Assembly: GCA_937973965.1 (NCBI GenBank)
Contig: CALJJQ010000032.1
Span: forward strand, 1-43,317
Length of the DNA stretch: 43,317 nt
Reading direction: 5' to 3'
Origin: an uncultured Calothrix sp.
Lineage (GTDB): Bacteria > Cyanobacteriota > Cyanobacteriia > Cyanobacteriales > Nostocaceae
Part shown: one piece after another, positions 37,217 to 43,317 of the stretch
Position numbering within the stretch: the stretch's first letter is position 1
Layout: each line of letters opens with the position of its first letter
Notes under the pieces: model-generated
What the model was told of the DNA's origin: nothing
Seen by the model: only the letters and a program-made list of their open reading frames with translations
The model's database searches: none
Program-made: the position numbers and the translations under genes

Positions 37217-37351
37217 GGTGTTGCTGAATTTGGGTATGAATTATAATTTTTTACATTTTGGATTAAAACCACAATCATCTCTACGTAGCAATGCTACGTC
37301 TCTACACAACACGACGTAAAATTTTCAATTCATACTTGTATTCGCAACGCC
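37217..37351 (+). repeat. MITE-like element with terminal inverted repeats, copy 2
   Basis: Left end GGTGTTGCTGAATTTGGGTA then TGAATT; right end, read in reverse complement, GGCGTTGCGAATACAAGTAT then TGAATTG. The two match as imperfect inverted repeats of about 34 bases. The middle has ACGTAGC-AAT-GCTACGT and CTCTACACAACAC, also found in copy 1 at 4896-5015. It has no coding capacity. Its right end is followed directly by AAAATCT heptamers running to the GH63 start codon. Confidence 0.75.
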
Positions 37352-37377
37352 ATCCAAAATCTAAAATCTAAAATCCA
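37352..37377 (+). repeat. Heptamer repeat abutting the GH63 start codon
   Basis: ATCCAAAATC, TAAAATC and TAAAATCCA units lie directly before the ATG at 37378, leaving no Shine-Dalgarno sequence. The same arrangement precedes the genes at 18034 and 41334. Confidence 0.75.
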
Positions 37378-40014
37378 ATGACTGTCGAAGAAACAAGATT
37401 AGAACAAGACCGTTCCCGTGTAGCTTATTGGCGACGTTGGGGTCCCTATTTGAGTGAGCGTCAATGGGGTACGGTACGAGAAGACTATAGCAGTGATGGG
37501 TCAGCGTGGGATTATTTTCCCCATGACCAAGCGCGATCGCGTGCTTATCGTTGGGGTGAGGATGGTATCGGTGGGATTTCTGATAATCACCAGCGTATAT
37601 GTTTTGCGATCGCGTTGTGGAATGGTCAAGACCCGATTTTGAAGGAGCGAATTTTCGGTTTGTCGGGTCCGGAGGGTAATCATGGGGAGGATGTGAAGGA
37701 ATATTATTTTTATTTGGATAATGTGCCTTCCCATGCGTATATGCAGTATCTCTATAAGTATCCCCAAAGGGCTTTTCCCTATGAAGAGTTGGTACGGGTG
37801 AATCGGGAACGGGGTTTCCATGACCCGGAATATGAGTTGATGGATACGGATATTTTTGAGGGGAATGAGTATTTTGATGTGTTTGTGGAATATGGGAAAT
37901 CCTCTCCGGAGGATATATTAATTCAAGTTCGGGTAATTAACCGTTCTGATACTCCTAAGTCTTTGCATTTGTTACCAACTCTATGGTTTCGTAATACCTG
38001 GTCATGGTTTAAAAATGGAGAAAAACCCCTGTTAAAACAAGTTTTGGGAAATGAGCAGGTTGTCTATGCATCTCACCCAACTTTGGGGGAATACTGGTTC
38101 TATAGCCATGCTGCGGATGATTTACTGTTTACGGAAAACGAAACTAATCAGCAACGTTTGTTTGGGGTTGGGAATTCCAGTCCCTACGTGAAGGATGGTA
38201 TTAATGATTATGTTGTGGAGGGACGTAAGGAAGCGGTAAATCCGAAGCGGGAAGGTACTAAGGTCGCTGCTTACTATTTCCGGGAATTTGCACCGGGGGA
38301 AGAACAGGTATTTCACTTGCGTTTGACAAATCAGTCACCGCAAACCTGTCAACAACCCTTTGGGGAGGAGTTTATCAGTACCTTTCACCAGCGACAACAG
38401 GAAGCAGACGAGTTTTATCAACGAATTTTAGGTCATTCCTGTGATCCAGATACCCAAAGGGTGCAACGACAAGCTTTTGCCGGATTATTGTGGACAAAGC
38501 AATATTACCATTATGTGGTGGAGGACTGGTTAAAGGGGGATGACAATCAACCTCGACCCCATCGTCACTACCTGCGGAATCGGGAATGGCTGCACCTATT
38601 TAATGATGATATCTTGTCCATGCCGGATAAATGGGAATTTCCCTGGTATGCAGCTTGGGATTTAGCTTTTCATATGATTCCCTTTGCGCTGATTGACCCG
38701 GATTTTGCCAAACGTCAACTGAGTCGCTTAACACGGGAATGGTATCTCCATCCTAACGGACAAATGCCAGCCTATGAATGGCATTTTAGTGATGTGAATC
38801 CACCAGTCCATGCTTGGGGAACCCTGCGAGTTTATCAAATTGAGAAGGAAATCTACGGTCGTGCAGACCGGGAATTTTTAGAAAGGGTGTTTCAAAAGCT
38901 ACTTTTAAACTTTACTTGGTGGGTGAACCGCAAGGACGAAAACGGTAATAACCTCTTTGAAGGGGGATTCCTGGGATTGGATAATATTGGGATTTTCGAT
39001 CGCAGTTCCCAAATGCCCACTGGGGGATACCTAGAGCAATCAGACGGTACAAGTTGGATGGGAATGTACTGCTTGAATATGTTAGATATTGCCCTAGAAC
39101 TAGCCGAAACCAATCCCGTTTATGAAGACATCGCTAGCAAATTTTTCGAGCATTTTCTCTATATTGCGGATGCCACGAATCACATGGGAGGTGAGGATAT
39201 TCACTTATGGGATGACACTGACCAATTCTTCTACGATGTCCTCCATACCGCTAACAACGAACGTCACCACCTCAAAGTTCGGTCAATGGTGGGATTAATT
39301 CCCTTGTTTGCCACCACCATATTACCTGCATCCATCTTTGCCAAATTCCCCGACTTCAAACGACGCTTCGACTGGTTCGTCGCTAACCGTCCCCAACTTC
39401 AGGAAAATATCGCCTCCCTTGTAGCCGAAAATGCCACAGGTTGTCACATGTTAGCGATCGCCAGTCCCGAACGCTTAAAGAAAATCCTGCAACGGATGTT
39501 AGACGAGAAAGAATTTTTGAGTGATTATGGAGTGCGATCGCTTTCCCGTTACCATGCAGAACATCCCTACACTTTCTGTGTCGGTGGACAAACCTATCAA
39601 GTCGGTTATGAACCCGCAGAATCCACCAACGGCATGTTTGGTGGTAATTCTAACTGGCGTGGTCCGGTGTGGTTTCCAGTTAATTATTTATTAATTGAAT
39701 CATTACAAGAGTTTCATCGTTTTTTAGGCGAAGACTTTACCGTAGAATACCCCACCGGCTCTGGTATATATTGCACCCTTACTGAAGTCGCCACGGATAT
39801 ATCCCAACGTCTAACCAATATTTTCCTTCGTAATTCAGAGGGATATCGTCCCGTCCACGGTCATCGTCACCAATTCCAAACCGACCCCCATTGGCGTGAC
39901 CTCATTCTATTTTACGAATATTTCCACGGCGACAACGGCTCCGGTTTAGGAGCAAACCATCAAACCGGTTGGTCTGCCCTAGTTGCGACGTTAATCGGTA
40001 ATTTGGTCAAGTAA
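37378..40014 (+). CDS. Glycoside hydrolase family 63 glucosidase
   Basis: 878-residue protein of the MGH1/GH63 type, an (alpha/alpha)6-barrel glycosidase that releases glucose from alpha-glucosides such as oligosaccharides or small glucosyl compounds. Family-typical stretches include [20 protein letters not shown] and [20 protein letters not shown] near the N-terminus, [20 protein letters not shown], and near the C-terminus [20 protein letters not shown] and [15 protein letters not shown]. There is no signal peptide, so it acts in the cytosol. The real substrate of bacterial members of this length is mostly unknown. It lies between a glucose-dehydrogenase-like SDR and an SMP-30 lactonase, with 74 bases to the latter. 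Its whole 5' region is a MITE-like element plus heptamers. Confidence 0.9.
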   Translation: MTVEETRLEQDRSRVAYWRRWGPYLSERQWGTVREDYSSDGSAWDYFPHDQARSRAYRWGEDGIGGISDNHQRICFAIALWNGQDPILKERIFGLSGPEGNHGEDVKEYYFYLDNVPSHAYMQYLYKYPQRAFPYEELVRVNRERGFHDPEYELMDTDIFEGNEYFDVFVEYGKSSPEDILIQVRVINRSDTPKSLHLLPTLWFRNTWSWFKNGEKPLLKQVLGNEQVVYASHPTLGEYWFYSHAADDLLFTENETNQQRLFGVGNSSPYVKDGINDYVVEGRKEAVNPKREGTKVAAYYFREFAPGEEQVFHLRLTNQSPQTCQQPFGEEFISTFHQRQQEADEFYQRILGHSCDPDTQRVQRQAFAGLLWTKQYYHYVVEDWLKGDDNQPRPHRHYLRNREWLHLFNDDILSMPDKWEFPWYAAWDLAFHMIPFALIDPDFAKRQLSRLTREWYLHPNGQMPAYEWHFSDVNPPVHAWGTLRVYQIEKEIYGRADREFLERVFQKLLLNFTWWVNRKDENGNNLFEGGFLGLDNIGIFDRSSQMPTGGYLEQSDGTSWMGMYCLNMLDIALELAETNPVYEDIASKFFEHFLYIADATNHMGGEDIHLWDDTDQFFYDVLHTANNERHHLKVRSMVGLIPLFATTILPASIFAKFPDFKRRFDWFVANRPQLQENIASLVAENATGCHMLAIASPERLKKILQRMLDEKEFLSDYGVRSLSRYHAEHPYTFCVGGQTYQVGYEPAESTNGMFGGNSNWRGPVWFPVNYLLIESLQEFHRFLGEDFTVEYPTGSGIYCTLTEVATDISQRLTNIFLRNSEGYRPVHGHRHQFQTDPHWRDLILFYEYFHGDNGSGLGANHQTGWSALVATLIGNLVK

Positions 40015-40027
40015 AGACGCGATAGAT

Positions 40028-40055
40028 GTAGAGACGCGATATATCGCGTCTCTAC
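40028..40055. repeat. Perfect 28-bp palindrome
   Basis: GTAGAGACGCGATA followed by its exact reverse complement, 14 bases after the GH63 stop codon and 33 before the SMP-30 start. Related palindromes occur at 300, 10441, 30889, 32059 and 35025. It could act as a transcript hairpin or a restriction-like or recombination target; no T-tract follows. Confidence 0.85.
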
Positions 40056-40088
40056 CAAAATCATTTGACACACCAATAGGGGGGCACC

Positions 40089-40979
40089 ATGAATTTAACC
40101 ACATCACTTGTAAAAAATATCCACCATGCCCGCGCTCGCCTCGGTGAATGTCCGGTGTGGGATGACCGCAACAAGTGCCTGTACTGGGTAGATATATATA
40201 ATCATCGCCTTCACCAACTAGAGCCAAGTACGGATAACAATCGTTGCTTTGATGTTGGGGATATGGTGAGTGCGATCGCAATTATTGATGAGAAGCAATT
40301 ACTTTTAGGATTACGCGATCGCTTGGCTATCCTAAATATCCAAACAGGTGCGATCGCCACCAAATGTCAGATCCAATTTGACCATGTTAGTACCCGTCTG
40401 AATGATGGTAAATGTGACCTCCAGGGACGGTTTTGGATTGGTTCCGTCAGTGAAGAACCTGCTGCTGCATCCCTGTACCGTTATGACCCTGATGGTTCCC
40501 TCCAGGTGATGGAAACCGGATTGACAATTTCCAATGGTTTAGGTTGGAGTCCTGACGGTAAGGTATTTTATTTAACCGACTCCGCCGAAAAGCAAATTTA
40601 CGCCTACGATTTTGATGGGGAAACAGGGAAAATTTCCCACCGACGGGTTTTAATTGATTTAGCAGATGAACCAGTTGAACCCGACGGATTAGCCATAGAC
40701 CAACAGGGAAATCTTTGGTCAGCTTTGTGGGATGGTTGGGCGATCGCTTGTTTTGACCCCACAGGAACAGAAATCCAGCGTTTGCAATTACCAGTCCAGC
40801 GTCCTACCTGTCCCTGTTTTGGTGGAGCGAATTTAACGGATTTGTATATTACCTCCGCATCTGTCGGTCTCTCGCAAACAGAAATTCAACGGGGATTTTA
40901 TGCAGGGGATGTATTTCATGTCTCTACAACTATCCCAGGAATGATGATTTCTGCATTTTTAATTCGTAATTCGTTGTAA
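40089..40979 (+). CDS. SMP-30/gluconolactonase family protein
   Basis: 296-residue six-bladed beta-propeller lactonase that hydrolyses sugar lactones such as gluconolactone using a divalent metal. Metal ligands can be placed at Glu20 (RLGECPVWDD), the Asn of STRLNDGKCDLQGRFW, the Asn of TISNGLGWSPD and the Asp of VEPDGLAID. ATG 40089 has GGGGGG seven bases upstream. The last residues, AFLIRNSL, are encoded by the AATTCGTAATTCGTTG end of a REP-like repeat, so the native C-terminus (usually one more short strand) seems replaced. It fits downstream of the SDR and GH63 genes as the lactone step to gluconate. Confidence 0.88.
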   Translation: MNLTTSLVKNIHHARARLGECPVWDDRNKCLYWVDIYNHRLHQLEPSTDNNRCFDVGDMVSAIAIIDEKQLLLGLRDRLAILNIQTGAIATKCQIQFDHVSTRLNDGKCDLQGRFWIGSVSEEPAAASLYRYDPDGSLQVMETGLTISNGLGWSPDGKVFYLTDSAEKQIYAYDFDGETGKISHRRVLIDLADEPVEPDGLAIDQQGNLWSALWDGWAIACFDPTGTEIQRLQLPVQRPTCPCFGGANLTDLYITSASVGLSQTEIQRGFYAGDVFHVSTTIPGMMISAFLIRNSL

Positions 40980-41057
40980 TAGCCTACGGCAATCCGCTTC
41001 GCGTCTACGTAATACCCGCTACGCGGGAAGCAAGCTACGTAATTTGTAATTCGTAAT
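40960..41057. repeat. REP-like palindromic repeat overlapping the SMP-30 stop
   Basis: Flanked by AATTCGTAATTCG and ATTTGTAATTCGTAAT, with inside CCTACGGCAATCCGCTTCGC and the hairpin CCCGC-TAC-GCGGG followed by GAAGCAAGCTACGTAA. Related to 22404-22521 and 34936-35018. It supplies the final codons and stop of the SMP-30 gene. Confidence 0.85.
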
Positions 41058-41148
41058 GGTTTCTGGTATTGCTTAATTCAACAATCTAGATTTAACAATG
41101 ATTTTGTAGATTTTGTCTGATGCTTATTTTTAGAGAATTGGTATCACC

Positions 41149-41333
41149 CAAAATCCAAAATCTAAAATCCAAAATCTAAAATCCAAAATCTAAAATCCAA
41201 AATCGAATAATCCAAAATCTAAAATCTAAAATCGAATAATCCAAAATCCAAAATCCATAGACGCACGTAGTGCGGCTTCCCGTAGGGTAATCCAAAATCG
41301 AATAATCTAAAATCTAAAATCTAAAATCGAATC
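41149..41333. repeat. Heptameric tandem repeats (AAAATCC/AAAATCT)
   Basis: About 185 bases of CAAAATC/TAAAATC units with occasional GAATAAT insertions. They are interrupted once by a CCATAGACGCACGTAGTGCG-GCTTCCCGTAGGG hairpin module at 41254-41287. The run ends at the ATG of the next gene. Smaller runs occur at 15855, 17022, 18004, 33922 and 37352. This is the short tandemly repeated repetitive (STRR) class known from Nostocales. Confidence 0.9.
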
Positions 41334-42671
41334 ATGCGAAGATTATTAATGCACAGTCCCATTGCTGTCGCGGTGATGTGGATTATCGCCTACCTATTCA
41401 TCATTCTATTCCCCTTACTAGTCCTCCTATTCCATCCTGCTCCTACTGGACGGGGTTTCTGGATTGAATTTTCCGTTGCTCTGGGATTCATTGGATTAGC
41501 AATGATGGCATTACAATTTGTCCTCACTGCTCGAGTTAACCGCATTGAATCCTCCTATGGTATCGATATCCTCATCCAATTTCACCGCTATACCTCCATT
41601 GTCGCCTTTGTGATGGTGGTGGTACATCCGGTAATTTTATTTATTGTTGAACCAGAAACCCTACAATTATTAAACTTTCCAGAAGCACCTTGGCGAGCGA
41701 GAATGGCTGTTGTGGGAACTATAGCCTTTTTGGTCATGGTTGTCACCACAATTTGGCGTAAGCAGCTAAAAATACCCTACGAACCTTGGCGAGCCATCCA
41801 TTCCATTTTAGCAGTGGTTGCAGTCGGATTCGGCTTTGGTCATGCAGTTGGCGTTGGAAATTATCTGAGTTTGTTCTGGAAAATTTTACTTTGGTCAGTG
41901 ATGATGGCGATCGCACTCTGGTTAATTATCTATGTGCGTCTTGTCAAACCCTGGTTAATGACTAAACGTCCCTACATCGTAGAAGCTGTCACCCCTGAAC
42001 GGGGTGATGTGTGGACACTGACATTACGTCCTTTAGGTCATGATGGTTTTACCTTCCACCCCGGTCAATTTTCCTGGTTGACCCTCAATATCACTCCCTT
42101 GAGTATGCGTGAACATCCCTTTTCCATGTCATCCAATGGCGATCGCGCTGATCAAATCGCATTTGGGATTAAAGCTCTGGGGGATTTTACCAAACGAATC
42201 AAAGACGTAAAACCGGGAACTAAAGCTTACCTGGATGGTCCCTACGGTGTTTTTACCACGGAACGCTATTGGGATAGCGCTGGATTTGTTCTCATTGCTG
42301 GTGGAGTCGGTATCACCCCTATGTACAGTATTCTCCTCACCGCTAGCGAACGTAAGGATGATCGTCCTTTTCTTTTAATCTATGCTGCTCCTTCCTGGGA
42401 AGATATTACCTACCGGGAAGAATTGGAGGCTTTAAAAAGTCAACTGGATTTAACAATTGTTTATGTACTGCGCAAAGCCGACGAAAATTGGGGAGGAGAA
42501 ACAGGTTATGTGGACAAAGACCTCCTGAAGCGTCATATTCCCATCCACCGCGGTAGTCGTCAATACTTTATCTGTGCAGCACCAGTGATGATGGACGCAG
42601 TAGAAAGAGCCTTATTTGAATTAAATGTCCCCGTCACCAATGTCCACATGGAACACTTTAACTTAGCTTGA
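41334..42671 (+). CDS. Ferric-reductase-like di-heme transmembrane flavoprotein
   Basis: 445 residues. Residues 1-210 hold about six membrane helices with two His pairs, His84/His98 and His156/His170, each 14 apart, as in ferric reductase/NOX proteins that hold two b hemes across the membrane. Residues 215-445 form a ferredoxin-NADP reductase-type module: HPFSMSSNG for FAD and GGVGITPMYSIL for the pyridine nucleotide, ending with HFNLA. It probably passes electrons from NAD(P)H through FAD and heme to an acceptor on the other side (ferric iron, cupric iron or oxygen); the acceptor is not readable from sequence. ATG 41334 is preceded only by heptamers. Two small-spacing genes follow, suggesting a transcription unit. 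Confidence 0.85.
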   Translation: MRRLLMHSPIAVAVMWIIAYLFIILFPLLVLLFHPAPTGRGFWIEFSVALGFIGLAMMALQFVLTARVNRIESSYGIDILIQFHRYTSIVAFVMVVVHPVILFIVEPETLQLLNFPEAPWRARMAVVGTIAFLVMVVTTIWRKQLKIPYEPWRAIHSILAVVAVGFGFGHAVGVGNYLSLFWKILLWSVMMAIALWLIIYVRLVKPWLMTKRPYIVEAVTPERGDVWTLTLRPLGHDGFTFHPGQFSWLTLNITPLSMREHPFSMSSNGDRADQIAFGIKALGDFTKRIKDVKPGTKAYLDGPYGVFTTERYWDSAGFVLIAGGVGITPMYSILLTASERKDDRPFLLIYAAPSWEDITYREELEALKSQLDLTIVYVLRKADENWGGETGYVDKDLLKRHIPIHRGSRQYFICAAPVMMDAVERALFELNVPVTNVHMEHFNLA

Positions 42672-42688
42672 GATGGAAAGGAGAAAAA

Positions 42689-42838
42689 ATGCGTTACAGT
42701 ATAATGTTACAACTAGTTGCTGCTACTACCTTAGTTCTTGTTGGTGGAGCGGCCATATTTGCTTGGATACAAAACCGCACCCTCGACACACCAGTAGAGT
42801 CCAAAACCCATGTCCTACACACCTCAAACCAACCGTGA
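42689..42838 (+). CDS. 49-residue single-pass membrane peptide
   Basis: ATG 42689 has a perfect AAGGAG at 42678-42683. The peptide starts MRYSIMLQLVAATTLVLVGG, has one transmembrane helix to about residue 27, and a polar tail with TGA at 42836-42838. It begins 17 bases after the ferric-reductase-like gene and overlaps the next gene by 29 bases in another frame, so all three are probably cotranscribed. It could be a small partner subunit of the membrane flavoprotein; no family was recognised. Confidence 0.7.
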   Translation: MRYSIMLQLVAATTLVLVGGAAIFAWIQNRTLDTPVESKTHVLHTSNQP

Positions 42839-43317
42839 ATGGTGGTCCCAACGCTGGTTAGAATTACTTGATTCCTACCGTTTCAAAAAAAGACTCGAAC
42901 GGGGACGTATTTATGCACGGGAAGGAAACGTTCTCAGTATCGAATTTCAAGGAGCTAAAGTATTAGCAAAGGTTCAAGGTAGCGAACCCGAACCCTATCG
43001 GGTTTCCCTTTCCCTGGACCAATTTGACGGTGAACAATGGGATTTTGTGATTGAAACCATGCTGCAAAAATCTATCTATGCAGCTAAACTTTTGGCAGGG
43101 GAAATGCCACAAAATATCGAAGAAGTATTTACTCAAAATGGTTTGTCCCTATTTCCCTTTACTTTAGGAGATGTCCACAGTCACTGTACCTGTCCAGATA
43201 AAGCGAATCCTTGTAAACATATCGCCGCAGTTTACTATCAATTAGGTGATCGGTTTAGTGAAGACCCGTTTGTATTGTTTCAATTACGGGGACGGGATAA
43301 GGAGAAAATTATTCAAG
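42810..43317 (+). CDS. SWIM zinc-finger protein, truncated by window end
   Basis: ATG 42810 opens a frame that runs off the window after 169 codons. The SWIM motif CxCx(n)CxH is present as HCTCPDKANPCKH (Cys126, Cys128, Cys135, His137). SWIM domains bind zinc and take part in DNA or protein contacts; in bacteria they often occur near SNF2-type helicases, which would lie beyond the window if present. The N-terminus (MSYTPQTNREWWSQRWLELL) is Trp-rich, as in this group. It overlaps the 49-residue membrane peptide gene by 29 bases. The stop codon is not visible. Confidence 0.88.
   Translation, partial: MSYTPQTNREWWSQRWLELLDSYRFKKRLERGRIYAREGNVLSIEFQGAKVLAKVQGSEPEPYRVSLSLDQFDGEQWDFVIETMLQKSIYAAKLLAGEMPQNIEEVFTQNGLSLFPFTLGDVHSHCTCPDKANPCKHIAAVYYQLGDRFSEDPFVLFQLRGRDKEKIIQ

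Noticed and set aside
41149-41333. Possible CRISPR array
   Set aside because: Units are seven bases without unique spacers of constant length; this is a heptamer tandem repeat.

Overview
The window looks like chromosomal DNA of a filamentous, probably heterocyst-forming cyanobacterium (Nostocales-like). This rests on four things: the HIP1 octamer GCGATCGC and its GCGATCG sub-forms recur in genes and gaps; A+T-rich spacers carry heptameric repeats (runs of AAAATCC/AAAATCT and GGGAGTA) and small palindromic repeats; several genes belong to cyanobacterial families (DUF1824, DUF3318, CpcT/CpeT-like, pentapeptide-TPR, SusA); and ho and hemN are paired. The genus cannot be fixed from the sequence alone. 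No rRNA, tRNA, CRISPR array, complete insertion sequence or prophage was seen.

Layout. 0.4-8 kb: DUF1824 gene, sucrose synthase susA, and a GH65 disaccharide phosphorylase fused to beta-phosphoglucomutase. 8-10.5 kb: a repeat-rich accessory patch with a 255-bp tandem repeat and minus-strand coiled-coil genes, at least one of which looks frameshifted. 10.7-18.3 kb: bioB, PBP4-type dacB, hemN, heme oxygenase and small conserved genes. 19-21 kb: small genes, a DCC/DUF393 gene broken by an in-frame TAG, and a pirin. 21.5-29.6 kb: a same-strand set of pflA, adhE, ADP-forming acetyl-CoA synthetase/GNAT fusion and phosphofructokinase. 29.8-36 kb: a membrane protein, a histidine phosphatase, a pentapeptide-TPR protein, an exported CpcT/CpeT-like protein and another exported protein. 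36.3-41 kb: SDR glucose-dehydrogenase-like protein, GH63 glucosidase and SMP-30 lactonase. 41.3-43.3 kb: a di-heme ferric-reductase-like flavoprotein, a 49-residue membrane peptide and a SWIM zinc-finger protein cut by the window end.

How the genes may work together (inference). Three modules concern sugar use. SusA can release UDP/ADP-glucose and fructose from sucrose. The GH65-PGM fusion can turn a disaccharide plus phosphate into glucose and glucose-6-phosphate without ATP. SDR-GH63-SMP30 could release glucose and oxidise it through gluconolactone to gluconate. PFK, AdhE and the ADP-forming acetyl-CoA synthetase form the core of a fermentation giving ethanol, and acetate with ATP. PflA implies a pyruvate formate-lyase encoded elsewhere. 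HemN and the second-type heme oxygenase pair fit low-oxygen tetrapyrrole metabolism. The whole reads as a dark/anoxic carbohydrate-use neighbourhood.

The least explained features are repeat-driven. One MITE-like element lies upstream of both glycoside hydrolase genes. Heptamer repeats run into the start codons of three genes. Palindromic repeats form or abut the 3' ends of two genes. There is a three-copy hairpin repeat, and an isolated multi-hairpin segment near 11.9 kb that could be a structured RNA or a transposon relic.
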